Counted from the stretch's first letter, positions 42,845 through 52,145 are shown. The stretch is DNA of 64,000 nucleotides from Flavobacterium cerinum (GCF_004028155.1 NZ_SBII01000001.1:186001-250000), one strand, 5' to 3'. The notes: a model not told the origin generated them from the letters alone. Translations and numbers: made by a program.

Positions 42845-44890
42845 TTAATATTTAATAAACTGAAGTGTTTTAGAATGGTCATCTTTAGCCAGTTTTACGA
42901 AATAAACCCCATTTGCATAGCCAGCAATATTAAGGCTTTGTGTTGTGGTAGTGATAGCACCGCTGTCCATTACCTGCCCAAGGCTGTTGTACACTGTATA
43001 CCCTTCAGGCATATTATTGTCTGATACTGTAATATTAAGTATGCTGTTTGCCGGGTTAGGGTAAAGTTTAATATTATTTAGCGTTTTCTCGATGTCTTTA
43101 TTGCTTAAAACGATGTTTGTCGCAAATTGTACGTAGTCAATGTATTGGATATCGTCACCGTCTTTGTCCAGGATTGTAGTTCCATTACTTGTTTTTACAG
43201 AATAATGACCGCCAGGTATTCCATCCATTCCTGCATCTATTATAAGGAATACATAACATGAATTTTCACCTACAGGTATTTCACGTACATCAAGTACTCC
43301 CGCAGGATTATCTTCATATATTCCCTGAGCTATTACAGTTTGATTCGAATCCATTAGTAACCATGACACCTCAGATGCGGCTGCATCAGTCTGTACAGTA
43401 ACGGTAATGGTTTCTGTCTCATAAATAGATCCCTGTGGAACCGGACTGAATGTAAATTCGTTTATTCTTGTATTGTTTGCTGCAATAGTATCTGCCTGAC
43501 CATTTACAGTTGTTAAAGTTATAGTAAAGGTATGGCTGCCTTGCTGTACAGCAAGCTGCGGAAGCTCAATCCTTGTATCTTCACCAGCAGCAAGAGTTCC
43601 TGTCCAAGTATATGTTGTAGGTGCAGCATTATCTATTTTATAATTGATAACTGCAGATGTTATAGCATTGCTTCCATTATTGCGAAGCGAGAATACAGGA
43701 GAGAAAGCATTACCACAATTGGTTTTGAAAGGAAGCAAATAAATGCCGCCTTCATTATTAAGGGTTGCAGTTCCGGGTGTACAGCTATTTGCAGTTGCAA
43801 GGGTTTTTCTGCGTGGCGAATTTGCCAATACAGCCAGCATTCTGTCTTTTTGGTTTTGGGTAAATATATTAAGACAGTCGTCCGGAGTGTAATCCATGTA
43901 GTTTTGTATCATATCTAAACCCAGATTGTCAGGGCATGAGTCAAGATTAGGCAGACAGAAATAGTTTGAATGAAGCGCAGTTGGAGTGTCATCACAAAAA
44001 TCGGTAGCTGTATCACAGCTGTCACTATCTCCCCAAATGTGTCTTAAACCAAAGAAGTGACCGATTTCGTGCGTTGCAACTCTACCCATATTTCTTGTTT
44101 CTTCAAAAGGGCCTTCCGGTGCATAATCTTCAGAACCTACAAAACGTGCGCCTATCGCAACACCATCTGTATTGGCAGTAAATGTTAACCCTTCAACTTC
44201 GTCTATTCCCTGTAATCCTGAGCTTGTAGGGAACTGTGCATATCCTGAAAGCCATCCGCCCGGAGTAACAATTTCCTGAACTACCCATATATTAAGGTAT
44301 TTTGAAGGATCCCACTGTGTTTGTGGTTTTATTAATTCTACCTCATTTTGAAGCCATCCGTTATCGTCGCCAAAATTATAACGCACTATACCATTACTTG
44401 GTAATCCTTCGGGAGTACGCTTTGCAAGGCAGAATTCAATTTCCATATCTGCTCCTACAGGGTTGCTGTTAAATCCAGGGGTGCCGGCAGCTCTTCTATA
44501 GTCTTCGTTTAATACTCTTATTTGAGAAAGGATACGTTCTTCAGAAAGATTTTCATTTTCACCTACAGCATCTCCATTATGTATAACATGAAATACAACA
44601 GGAATAGTAACAACCTGATTTGTTCCCTGTCCGTTTTTTTGAAGTCTTTTTGCTTTTACTTCGGCTACTTTTGGTGCAAGCCATTGTTCAAATGCTGCGT
44701 TTTCGGCTCTTTTAGGGTTGTTCTCTCTTAATTGTTTTTCATATTCAACCGTTCCACAGTATTTTGAAGCGGTAATAAAGGGCTTGCCAAATTTTTTTGA
44801 TTCTGAGGGCGTTTGCTGTGCATGTGCTGCAAGACTAAAACAACTGGCAAAAACAACTAAACCTGTTTTTAAAGTAGTATTCATTTTCAT
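42845..44890 (-). CDS. secreted M43-type zinc metalloprotease with inserted domain and T9SS sorting domain
   Basis: A 681-residue paralogue of the neighbouring protease. Signal peptide MNTTLKTGLVVFASCFSLAAHAQ, starting at 44890 or at the next Met, 44884. The zinc motif HEIGHFFGLRHIWGD begins at residue 274 and the Met-turn region is QNYMDYTPDD. About 230 extra residues follow: CARDB-like strands (FSLRNNGSNAITSAVINYKI) and a region with SWLLMDSNQTVIAQG and DAGMDGIPGGHYSV. A T9SS type A domain closes it (LYPNPANSILNI ... KTLQFIK). Confidence 0.92.
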   Translation of the reverse strand: MKMNTTLKTGLVVFASCFSLAAHAQQTPSESKKFGKPFITASKYCGTVEYEKQLRENNPKRAENAAFEQWLAPKVAEVKAKRLQKNGQGTNQVVTIPVVFHVIHNGDAVGENENLSEERILSQIRVLNEDYRRAAGTPGFNSNPVGADMEIEFCLAKRTPEGLPSNGIVRYNFGDDNGWLQNEVELIKPQTQWDPSKYLNIWVVQEIVTPGGWLSGYAQFPTSSGLQGIDEVEGLTFTANTDGVAIGARFVGSEDYAPEGPFEETRNMGRVATHEIGHFFGLRHIWGDSDSCDTATDFCDDTPTALHSNYFCLPNLDSCPDNLGLDMIQNYMDYTPDDCLNIFTQNQKDRMLAVLANSPRRKTLATANSCTPGTATLNNEGGIYLLPFKTNCGNAFSPVFSLRNNGSNAITSAVINYKIDNAAPTTYTWTGTLAAGEDTRIELPQLAVQQGSHTFTITLTTVNGQADTIAANNTRINEFTFSPVPQGSIYETETITVTVQTDAAASEVSWLLMDSNQTVIAQGIYEDNPAGVLDVREIPVGENSCYVFLIIDAGMDGIPGGHYSVKTSNGTTILDKDGDDIQYIDYVQFATNIVLSNKDIEKTLNNIKLYPNPANSILNITVSDNNMPEGYTVYNSLGQVMDSGAITTTTQSLNIAGYANGVYFVKLAKDDHSKTLQFIKY

Positions 44891-44915
44891 TGGTAATAAT
44901 AGATTTATCTGGTGC

Positions 44916-44923
44916 CAAAAATA
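44916..44923 (-). promoter_or_regulatory. -7 element of the second M43 protease gene
   Basis: TATTTTTG on the minus strand ends 25 nt before the ATG at 44890. Confidence 0.4.
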
Positions 44924-45110
44924 CTGTATTGTAGTGGTTTTATTACAGTTTTTTTCGGGTACCGTTATTAATTATGCTTTTTAAATGTTAAATAAATTTA
45001 GGTGTTGCACTAACTTTATTAATCTATGCAAAAATGAGAATGAATGAGTGTTTAAAATTGTAAAATTGGGACATTTTTACTTTACCAATAACTAAGTGGT
45101 AATTGAGTAG

Positions 45111-45138
45111 TATAAAAAATCCCGGAAAGACCGGGATT
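45111..45138 (-). terminator. terminator of the DUF3050 gene
   Basis: AATCCCGG and CCGGGATT pair around AAAGA, followed on the minus strand by a T-run. Confidence 0.85.
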
Positions 45139-45145
45139 AGATATT

Positions 45146-45931
45146 TTATAGCGATGCCATATCGTGATGTACTATATTTTCTTCAAGTGCATTCCATAGC
45201 CCTATTCTTTTTTCGAGCGCCATGATGGATATATCTTCTACTTCTTTCCATTTTTGGATATCACTGCCGCATAGCTCTGAGATCATCTGCATGGCCATTG
45301 GCCCGTGTTCGTCTGCATCCAGTTCTATGTGTCTTTCAAAATAATAGATAAGTTTGTCCAGATTGGTTTCCGGAAAATTGTTCTGAAAGTTCTTCAGTAT
45401 TTCGGTAAACATAGAAGGTATGAGGTCTTCACGCCCAAAGGTAAAAGCTGCAGCAATTTCATGAGGCTTACCTTGTTCTATAACTCTAAAAGTGAAATCT
45501 ATAAATGCTTTAATGTCTTCGTGCAGATTACTCTTTTTAATAGATACAAAGATGTTTTGAGTTGCTTCTACATCATTTAAAAAATCTTCTATAGCGATAA
45601 CGTCTGCTCCGCAGGCTTTCATAGCATCCAGATACATTTCATAATGACTTTGTCTTTTTCCTTCACTATTAATATCGGTTTCTTCTGCCAATACAATTTC
45701 GTTAATAAGATAGCGAATTTCAGGATTGCCCACTGGTAGCCACGGTGTGGTTGTGCAGGTAAGTTTACTTTGGAGTGCTTTAAGCAGTGACATAAAGTCC
45801 CAAACGGCATATACATGTCCTTCAAGAAAATGTCTAAGGTCATCTATGGTTTTTACGTTGCCATATAAAGAGTGTTGTAACAGTAGTTCCTTTTGGGGCT
45901 GGATGCTATTGTTAATAGTAGCGATGTTCAT
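45146..45931 (-). CDS. DUF3050 family protein (heme-oxygenase-like fold)
   Basis: A 261-residue cytoplasmic helical protein matching DUF3050. Conserved segments are HSLYGNVKTIDDLRHFLEGH near residue 20, YAVWDFMSLLKALQ, and later HIELDADEHGPMAM near residue 212. The conserved His and acidic residues (EGHVYAVWDF, EETDINSEG, ELDADEHGP) resemble the di-metal or heme-oxygenase-like helical bundle, but the activity is not established. It stands alone with its own terminator. Confidence 0.87.
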   Translation of the reverse strand: MNIATINNSIQPQKELLLQHSLYGNVKTIDDLRHFLEGHVYAVWDFMSLLKALQSKLTCTTTPWLPVGNPEIRYLINEIVLAEETDINSEGKRQSHYEMYLDAMKACGADVIAIEDFLNDVEATQNIFVSIKKSNLHEDIKAFIDFTFRVIEQGKPHEIAAAFTFGREDLIPSMFTEILKNFQNNFPETNLDKLIYYFERHIELDADEHGPMAMQMISELCGSDIQKWKEVEDISIMALEKRIGLWNALEENIVHHDMASL

Positions 45932-46137
45932 AGCAGAAATTTTTACAAATTTAAAAAAGCTTAATTTATTATAGGTCTTTTTTATATCGATTTTATCAAT
46001 ACAAGAATAGTGCCTTAATTTTGCTTGATGCGTATTTATAACGCTAAATAGCTTAATAATATTGAGTTAAAAGTTTGCTGTAATTTACGTCTATAATAAC
46101 GATAAGGTTTTCTGTTGAAAACTTTTTTTTTAAACCA

Positions 46138-46168
46138 AAGAGCCATTCACTTGTTTGTGAATGGCTCT
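46138..46168 (-). terminator. terminator of the unknown lipoprotein gene
   Basis: AAGAGCCATTCAC pairs with GTGAATGGCTCTT around a 6-nt loop. The following tract on the minus strand is TGGTTT, so termination strength is uncertain. Confidence 0.6.
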
Positions 46169-46190
46169 TGTGAAAAGAATATTACAAATA

Positions 46191-47075
46191 TTAGCGGTTA
46201 TAAAAACTGCAATCATTTACAGGATTGTCAAAATAGATTGATGTAACCATCAAATCTGTTGATACAATCTGAAAAATTTCTTTTTCAATAACAATATAAT
46301 ATTGTGGTGCTATCCCAGATGTATTAAGGTAATCAATAGCTGTAAATGAACTTAAATCGCCCATTCCGGGTATTGGTGTTGTAACATTTATGGGTTGAGA
46401 CTGAAGTAAGGATACTGTATTTAGATTAATATAGCTTAATGTAGTCATTGCTGGCGGCTGCCCCTGTTGCGAAGCAATAGATTTTGCACTATATATTCTT
46501 ATGAAATTACTATTGTTAGCATATGGGGCAATTGTAAATCTTCTCAACGCAATATCTAAAGGCGGACCAGGATAAGTAAATAGTAAAGAGGCGTCAAAAT
46601 TTGTTGTACTGGTATTGTATGTTAATTTATAGATGCGTCCGCCACGCAGTCCAAATAATTTATTAATATCATCGTCAATTAATTCTATTTCATCCAGCAA
46701 AAAATCTGCTCCGTTAAGTTTTACAAGACCGTATTTATGGTTTCCTATTCCTGATCGATATGTAATATCTGAAAAGTTAGTGTCTGTTCTGCCTAATGCG
46801 GCTATATCATCATCATAGGCTCCCACGCCATAATATAATAAATCATTTAATGATGCTCCGGAGCCAAAGACAGAGGGAGTACCAAAAGTGTACTGCTTTC
46901 TTAGTAATTGCAAACTTATAGGATTTGACCCTATTGCATAATTTTTGGTGTTGGCTTTTTCTAAATTTTCTCGAGTTCCTGTTGTTGCTTCTGTGTTTTG
47001 TTCGAAAGATTCCTTTTCACAGGAAACAACTCCGGCTAAAGAAAGGAATAATAATCCATAAATTGTTTTTTTCAT
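46191..47075 (-). CDS. hypothetical lipoprotein
   Basis: A 294-residue predicted lipoprotein. The start at 47075 gives MKKTIYGLLFLSLAGVVSCEK with a lipobox Cys at residue 19; an ATG 129 nt upstream adds a tail without signal character. The mature part has many beta strands (RIYKLTYNTSTTNFDASLLF, NFIRIYSAKSIASQQGQ, PQYYIVIEKEIFQIVS), possibly a beta-propeller-like sheet. I do not recognise the family. It is probably anchored in an outer membrane leaflet. Confidence 0.75.
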   Translation of the reverse strand: MKKTIYGLLFLSLAGVVSCEKESFEQNTEATTGTRENLEKANTKNYAIGSNPISLQLLRKQYTFGTPSVFGSGASLNDLLYYGVGAYDDDIAALGRTDTNFSDITYRSGIGNHKYGLVKLNGADFLLDEIELIDDDINKLFGLRGGRIYKLTYNTSTTNFDASLLFTYPGPPLDIALRRFTIAPYANNSNFIRIYSAKSIASQQGQPPAMTTLSYINLNTVSLLQSQPINVTTPIPGMGDLSSFTAIDYLNTSGIAPQYYIVIEKEIFQIVSTDLMVTSIYFDNPVNDCSFYNR

Positions 47076-47202
47076 AATTATGTTGGTTTTGGTTGATAAT
47101 ACAGGTTTAAAATAAACTCTAATTGAAGATAAATAAAAAAAATATGACACGTGTTTTTTGAATTGATAATCAGTTGTTTGTAGGTTTTTATCGATGAAAT
47201 CC

Positions 47203-47243
47203 AAAAAAAAATCCCACTACTGAAATTCAGTAGCGGGATTTTA
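47203..47243 (-). terminator. terminator of the acyl-CoA dehydrogenase gene
   Basis: ATCCCACTACTGAA pairs with TTCAGTAGCGGGAT (one mismatch) with a T-run on the minus strand. Confidence 0.82.
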
Positions 47244-47273
47244 TATTTGTGTGCACAAAGTGCAGTGATAATT

Positions 47274-48452
47274 TTATTTAAAAGCAGCGTGGCCTGTAAT
47301 ATCCATACCTGTAATTAGCAGGTGGATGTCATGAGTACCTTCATAAGTAATAACACTTTCTAAGTTCATCATGTGGCGCATGATAGAGTATTCACCAGTA
47401 ATACCCATTCCGCCAAGAATCTGACGTGCTTCACGAGCTATGTTGATAGCCATGTCTACGTTGTTTCTTTTTGCCATAGAGATTTGTGCTGTAGTAGCCT
47501 TTCCTTCATTACGAAGTACACCAAGTCTCCATGTTAATAATTGCGCTTTAGTGATCTCAGTGATCATTTCAGCAAGTTTTTTCTGTTGTAATTGTGTTGC
47601 AGCGATAGGTTTGTCAAACTGAATGCGTTCTTTTGCATAGCGCAAAGCAGTATCATAACAGTCCATTGCAGCACCTATAGCGCCCCATGCAATACCATAA
47701 CGTGCAGAGTCAAGACATCCTAGTGGTGCGCCAAGACCAGATTTGTTAGGTAACAGGTTTTCTTTAGGAACTTTAACATTGTCAAAAATCAACTCTCCTG
47801 TAGCAGAAGCTCTTAATGACCATTTATTGTGAGTTTCAGGAGTTGTAAAACCTTCCATGCCACGCTCTACTACTAGCCCATGAATACGGCCGCTTTCATC
47901 TTTAGCCCATACTACTGCGATGTCTGCAAAAGGTGCATTAGATATCCACATTTTAGCACCGTTAAGTAAATAATGGTCACCTTTATCTTTAAAGTTAGTT
48001 ACCATACCACCTGGGTTAGAACCATAATCAGGCTCGGTAAGACCAAAACAGCCTATAAATTCACCAGAAGCAAGTTTAGGTAAGTATTTCATACGTTGCT
48101 CTTCGTTACCGTACTTCCATATTGGGTACATAACAAGAGATGATTGAACTGATGCTGTAGAACGAACGCCGCTATCACCTCTTTCTATTTCCTGCATGAT
48201 CAGGCCATAAGAAATTTGGTCAAGACCTGCTCCGCCATATTCTTCAGGGATATAAGGACCAAAAGCGCCAATTTCGGCTAAACCATTAATGATTTGCTTA
48301 GGGAATTCAGCTTTTTGGGCATAGTCTTCTATAATTGGAGATACTTCACGCTTAACCCATTCACGGGCTGCGTCGCGCACCATTTTATGTTCGTCAGACA
48401 GAAGTTCGTCTAAAAGGTAATAATCGGGTGCCTGGAATAGATCGGGTCTCAT
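47274..48452 (-). CDS. acyl-CoA dehydrogenase family protein (glutaryl-CoA dehydrogenase-like)
   Basis: A 392-residue flavoprotein that oxidises an acyl-CoA at the alpha-beta bond and passes electrons to ETF. Motifs are GCFGLTEPDYGSNPGGM near residue 135, the FAD site WISNAPFADIAVVWA, and the catalytic base Glu in LESVITYEGTHDIHLLI near residue 374. The N-terminal PDLFQAPDYYLLDELLSDEH and the overall pattern are nearest to glutaryl-CoA dehydrogenases of lysine/tryptophan degradation; the exact substrate is inferred. Confidence 0.92.
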   Translation of the reverse strand: MRPDLFQAPDYYLLDELLSDEHKMVRDAAREWVKREVSPIIEDYAQKAEFPKQIINGLAEIGAFGPYIPEEYGGAGLDQISYGLIMQEIERGDSGVRSTASVQSSLVMYPIWKYGNEEQRMKYLPKLASGEFIGCFGLTEPDYGSNPGGMVTNFKDKGDHYLLNGAKMWISNAPFADIAVVWAKDESGRIHGLVVERGMEGFTTPETHNKWSLRASATGELIFDNVKVPKENLLPNKSGLGAPLGCLDSARYGIAWGAIGAAMDCYDTALRYAKERIQFDKPIAATQLQQKKLAEMITEITKAQLLTWRLGVLRNEGKATTAQISMAKRNNVDMAINIAREARQILGGMGITGEYSIMRHMMNLESVITYEGTHDIHLLITGMDITGHAAFK

Positions 48453-48475
48453 TTGCTTTAGTTTTTAAACAGGAG

Positions 48476-48505
48476 CAAAAGTAATTAAGTATTCTAACAA
48501 ATCAA
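48476..48505 (-). promoter_or_regulatory. promoter of the acyl-CoA dehydrogenase gene
   Basis: On the minus strand TTG (48505-48503), a 19-bp spacer, and TACTTTTG (48483-48476) match the Bacteroidota consensus, 23 nt before the ATG. Confidence 0.55.
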
Positions 48506-48615
48506 TAAAAATTTGTTGTATTTCCGATAAAAAATCAAATAATTTGTACATCGAAAACGTTTTAGACGGCTATTCTTAATAAATAGGTCTGCTAATCATT
48601 CTAATTAAATATTTA

Positions 48616-49413
48616 ATGTATAGAATTATAATTCCATTTTTTCTATTTGTAATTCCGGGTCGTGCACAAACAGGAATAAAAACAATAAAAGAGAAGCAGC
48701 AGGCTATAGTAGAAGAGTATGCTGATAATTGTGCTCAAAAACATCATTACTTTTCTTCAGAATGGCAGGACTGCCTTGATGCCGGTCTTAAAATTGATCC
48801 TACTATTGCCTATTTATGGCAGCAAAAAGCCATGCCTCGTTTTAAACAGCGCAAGTATGAGCTTGGTATGATTGATCTTGATAGAGCTGTTATGTATGAT
48901 AGAGAAAGATATCTTGATTACAGAGCGTTTATAAAATGTATTTTTTCTAAAAATTACAGGGATGCACTAAAAGATTTTAGTGATTGTAAAAAGGAGTATG
49001 GAAACAGGTATGTAATGGATCATACGTATGATTTTTATATAGCACTTTGTTACTTACAGCTTAACGAATTCGATGAAGCTGAAAAGCTGCTGACGAATTA
49101 TATAAATGATATGCAGCAAAAAAATGGAGAAGACTGGGTGCATCCCAATGCTTTATTCTATTTAGGGATATGTAAATATGAGAAAAAGAAGTATGATGAA
49201 GCGTTGGTTGTTTTTGACAGGGCGCTTAAAATATATGCTGAATTTTCAGATGTAAAATATTATAAGACAATTATTCTTATGGAGCAGGGAAAAGAGCAGG
49301 AAGCTAAGAGTTTATTTAAAGAAGCTAGGGCAAATGCTAAAAGCGGTTTTACTATTAATGAAGATAATGCTGTTTACGAAACATATCCTTATCAGGTAAT
49401 GTGGCCAAAATAG
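48616..49413 (+). CDS. secreted tetratricopeptide-repeat protein
   Basis: A 265-residue protein with signal peptide MYRIIIPFFLFVIPGRAQ. At least four TPR-like helix pairs are visible: LWQQKAMPRFKQRKYELGMI, DFYIALCYLQLNEFDEAEKLL, ALFYLGICKYEKKKYDEALVVF and VKYYKTIILMEQGKEQEAKSLF. Such proteins are scaffolds for protein contacts in the periplasm. The partner is unknown. It converges on the tRNA methyltransferase gene with only a 2-bp gap. Confidence 0.85.
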   Translation: MYRIIIPFFLFVIPGRAQTGIKTIKEKQQAIVEEYADNCAQKHHYFSSEWQDCLDAGLKIDPTIAYLWQQKAMPRFKQRKYELGMIDLDRAVMYDRERYLDYRAFIKCIFSKNYRDALKDFSDCKKEYGNRYVMDHTYDFYIALCYLQLNEFDEAEKLLTNYINDMQQKNGEDWVHPNALFYLGICKYEKKKYDEALVVFDRALKIYAEFSDVKYYKTIILMEQGKEQEAKSLFKEARANAKSGFTINEDNAVYETYPYQVMWPK

Positions 49414-49415
49414 GA

Positions 49416-50120
49416 TTACATTTTTAAATAAAAATCTTTTGTGAGTGCAATATACTCAGATGTATATTCATGACGCGCAGTTTCAATAATAAGCTCGTCT
49501 ATTATTATTTCGCGTTTATTCCTGCTAAAAGCAATCATACTTCGCTTAATTTCGCTAGTAGGTGTGCCTTTAACTCTTGTAATTTTAAAAGGGAAAAGAT
49601 CGAACTCTTTAGCGAGTGCAATAAAACTGTCTTCTTCTTTAAAAGGGATAATTACACAAAAAATGCCATTTTCGGATAGTAATAAATCGGCAGCTTCAAT
49701 GAGATCTTCAAAAGGGAGTGATGCTGTAAAGCGTGCTTTGTCACGCTGTTCGTCTCCGGAAGTGTAATCTTCGGTATAAAAAGGGGGATTAGAAACAATA
49801 AGATCATATTCGTCTTCCGGCTCTTCCATGAATTCATCCAAGCCGGCATGATAACAAAAAAGCCGGTCACCCCAAGGAGAGTTTTCAAAATTGTCTACAG
49901 CTTGTTCGTAGGCATCATCATCAATTTCCATCGCATCAATTTGCTCGGCATTGCTGCGCTGTGCAAGCATAAGAGCGATAACTCCGGTGCCGGTTCCAAT
50001 ATCTAATATACTATAAGGTATGTTTTCCAGTGGGCTCCATGCACCAAGTAATACACCATCGGTGCCTACCTTCATGGCGCATTTGTCCTGATTAACAGAG
50101 AATTGCTTGAATTGGAACAT
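49416..50120 (-). CDS. tRNA1(Val) (adenine(37)-N6)-methyltransferase-like protein
   Basis: A 234-residue SAM-dependent methyltransferase. It begins MFQFKQFSVNQDKCAMKVGTD, typical of the TrmN6/YfiC group, with the SAM motif ILDIGTGTGVIALMLAQRS near residue 40 and the N6-adenine catalytic motif SNPPFY near residue 110. In E. coli this enzyme methylates A37 of tRNA1(Val). The same substrate here is assumed by homology. Confidence 0.9.
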   Translation of the reverse strand: MFQFKQFSVNQDKCAMKVGTDGVLLGAWSPLENIPYSILDIGTGTGVIALMLAQRSNAEQIDAMEIDDDAYEQAVDNFENSPWGDRLFCYHAGLDEFMEEPEDEYDLIVSNPPFYTEDYTSGDEQRDKARFTASLPFEDLIEAADLLLSENGIFCVIIPFKEEDSFIALAKEFDLFPFKITRVKGTPTSEIKRSMIAFSRNKREIIIDELIIETARHEYTSEYIALTKDFYLKM

Positions 50121-50177
50121 TTTGAATATTGAGAATGAGTAATGAAATGAGACGGATTTAACCGTGTCAATAAATAT

Positions 50178-50708
50178 CTAACTATTAAGGTAAAGATCTA
50201 CTAAACCTTCGGGAGTATTAAGTACTACCTTTTTGTTTTCGCGGTCTATCTTTACAATGAAGTCATCAATCATTGGAACTAAAATCTCGATATCGCCTTT
50301 TAGTATTTCAAAAAGAGGCTGGGCAGAACTGTCGTTAATAGAAACAATTTTACCAATAACACCAAGACGTTGATCTTCGGCGTCAAAGCCTATAACTTCA
50401 TGGAAATAAAACTTATCACCTTCCAGTTTTGGCAATGCAGATAATGGCAGGTATATTTCACATCCCATTATTTTGTCTGCTTCTTCTTCATTGTCGATAT
50501 CTTCAAATCGGGTTCTTAAAAAGTCTCCTTTATGTAGTGAGGAGCTTTCAATAAAAAATGGAACCAGGTGTTTGTTGAATTCAACAAACACCGATTCCAT
50601 GTTTTCGTATAACTCAGGTTCGTCAGTGTCCAGATAGATAAGGACTTCACCTTTGTAGCTAAATTTTTTAGCGATTTTACCTAAATAGAAACAATCTTCT
50701 TTACGCAT
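50178..50708 (-). CDS. rimM: ribosome maturation factor RimM
   Basis: Assists late 30S assembly by binding S19 and the 16S rRNA head. It has 176 residues. The N-terminal RimM domain (CFYLGKIAKKFSYKGEVLIYL) and the C-terminal PRC-barrel (FYFHEVIGFDAEDQRLGVIG, then EILVPMIDDFIVKIDRENK) are both present. It follows rpsP by 17 bp on the same strand; rpsP-rimM is the classic order. Confidence 0.96.
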   Translation of the reverse strand: MRKEDCFYLGKIAKKFSYKGEVLIYLDTDEPELYENMESVFVEFNKHLVPFFIESSSLHKGDFLRTRFEDIDNEEEADKIMGCEIYLPLSALPKLEGDKFYFHEVIGFDAEDQRLGVIGKIVSINDSSAQPLFEILKGDIEILVPMIDDFIVKIDRENKKVVLNTPEGLVDLYLNS

Positions 50709-50725
50709 GTACCGCTTTTAAAAAA

Positions 50726-51280
50726 TTATGCTTGAGTTTCTTCGTTGCTTTCTTCAGACGTCGCTTCAGCAACAGTTTCTTCTGCAGCCTCTTCAGTTGC
50801 AACTTCTTCTGTTTTGTTAGCGTCAGCTTCAGCTTGTTTAGCTGCAGCAATACGGTCTTCGTTTACTTTCTTTTCAGCAGCAAAAGCTTTTGCTTTCGCG
50901 TCAGCTTGTGCAGATGTAAGTCCGTCTTTTTTAGCACCAACTTTTCCAGCTTTTTCTTCAAGCCATGCAGCTAATTTAGCATCAGCCTGTTCTTGAGTAA
51001 GGGCACCTTTACGAACTCCTCCATCAAGGTGGTGTTTAAGTAAAGCTCCTTTGTAAGATAGGATTGCTTTTGCAGTATCAGTAGGTTGTGCACCATTGTG
51101 TAACCACTGTACAGCACTGTCAAGATCTAAATCAATCGTTGCAGGGTTAGTGTTTGGATTGTAAGTTCCTATTTTTTCAAGGAATTTACCATCTCTTTTA
51201 GAGCGGCTGTCCGCTGCTACTACCCAGTAAAAAGGTTTTCCTTTTTTACCGTGTCTTTGTAATCTAATTTTTACAGGCAT
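50726..51280 (-). CDS. rpsP: 30S ribosomal protein S16 with long C-terminal extension
   Basis: Ribosomal protein of the small subunit body. The first 80 residues are standard S16 (MPVKIRLQRHGKKGKPFYWVVAADSRSKRDGKFLEKIGTYNP in pieces, GAQPTDTAKAILSYKG). A tail of about 100 residues follows, rich in Ala, Glu and Lys (DGLTSAQADAKAKAFAAEK, then alternating Glu/Ala/Thr). The S16 of E. coli has no such tail; extended forms are usual in Bacteroidota. It begins the rpsP-rimM operon. Confidence 0.97.
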   Translation of the reverse strand: MPVKIRLQRHGKKGKPFYWVVAADSRSKRDGKFLEKIGTYNPNTNPATIDLDLDSAVQWLHNGAQPTDTAKAILSYKGALLKHHLDGGVRKGALTQEQADAKLAAWLEEKAGKVGAKKDGLTSAQADAKAKAFAAEKKVNEDRIAAAKQAEADANKTEEVATEEAAEETVAEATSEESNEETQA

Positions 51281-51329
51281 AATCTTTAAGATTAGTTTTG
51301 AGGTACACGACCTCTGTTAATTAAGGGTG

Positions 51330-51337
51330 CAAAGATA
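51330..51337 (-). promoter_or_regulatory. -7 element of rpsP-rimM
   Basis: TATCTTTG on the minus strand ends 49 nt before the rpsP ATG and fits TAnnTTTG. A TTG lies 15 bp further upstream, slightly closer than usual. Confidence 0.42.
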
Positions 51338-51509
51338 TAAAAGTTTAGCAAACAAATGCTTTGTGTGTCGTTTTTTATGATTTTTACGGCATAGATTTCT
51401 TGATTAATTAATTTTTATTGTGATTTATTTTATTTTGATTAGGATATATTCCATAAAAAACTATTTTTGTCGTTGTAAAATTTGAATTACCCCTTCTAAC
51501 TTTTTAATA

Positions 51510-51986
51510 ATGAAAAAAATTTTATCACTCTTAGTATTGTTGGTTGCGTTTACCTCATGTGAAGAAGATGTAAAGTTCAACACCCCGGCAGTGCAGTCTA
51601 TTAAAGGTACAGGTGCAGAGAAAGTATTGTGGAAAGCTACAGAGTTTTCTGCAGTTAGAACAGGCAATGCATTAACGCTGACAGCTACAAATGGTTTTGA
51701 AACAGTGATATTAAAAACAACATCTGTAACACCTGGTGAGTATGTACTTGGAACAGGAGTGGCAAATAAGGCAACATATGCTTTATCTGTAGATGGAATT
51801 GAAGAGTTTTATCAAACAGGTACAGATCTGGGTAATGGGCTTATAACTATTTCTGCAGATAATACCGATACAACTAAAGGGTATATATCGGGCTTTTTTC
51901 GATTTAACGCTGTGAGTGATGCAGGGGTTACAATTAATTTTCAGGAAGGTGTGTTTTACAAAGTGCCAATTAAGGTTGCGCCATAA
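51510..51986 (+). CDS. DUF6252 family lipoprotein
   Basis: A 158-residue lipoprotein with signal MKKILSLLVLLVAFTSCEED (lipobox Cys17). The mature part is all beta (WKATEFSAVRTGNALTLTAT, TVILKTTSVTPGEYVLGTG, GYISGFFRFNAV, FQEGVFYKVPI) and resembles DUF6252, a family of small beta proteins in Flavobacteriaceae. Its function is unknown. It has its own terminator. Confidence 0.8.
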   Translation: MKKILSLLVLLVAFTSCEEDVKFNTPAVQSIKGTGAEKVLWKATEFSAVRTGNALTLTATNGFETVILKTTSVTPGEYVLGTGVANKATYALSVDGIEEFYQTGTDLGNGLITISADNTDTTKGYISGFFRFNAVSDAGVTINFQEGVFYKVPIKVAP

Positions 51987-52003
51987 GTAAACCGAATTAT
52001 ATA

Positions 52004-52029
52004 TAAACCGCCTTTAAGGCGGTTTTTTT
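52004..52029 (+). terminator. rho-independent terminator
   Basis: AAACCGCC pairs with GGCGGTTT around TTTAA, then a run of seven T. Confidence 0.9.
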
Positions 52030-52081
52030 ATGGTTATCAGGGAGATAGGTTGATAAAATTGTATTAAAAAAAAATAATAAG

Positions 52082-52111
52082 TTGTTTTATAACGAAATAA
52101 GTTTACATTTG
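52082..52111 (+). promoter_or_regulatory. promoter of the RRM protein gene
   Basis: TTG at 52082-52084, a 19-bp spacer and TACATTTG at 52104-52111. The ATG follows 34 nt later. Confidence 0.6.
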
Positions 52112-52145
52112 TATGGTATAAACACCGAACAAATAATTTTTTTTT

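Noticed and set aside
47076..47204. 43-residue extension of the lipoprotein at 46.2-47.1 kb
   Set aside because: The Met at 47075 starts a textbook lipoprotein signal; the upstream part has no signal features.
50732..50996. Plus-strand Ser/Ala/Phe-rich open frames opposite rpsP
   Set aside because: They mirror the low-complexity S16 tail in the other strand and have no start signals.
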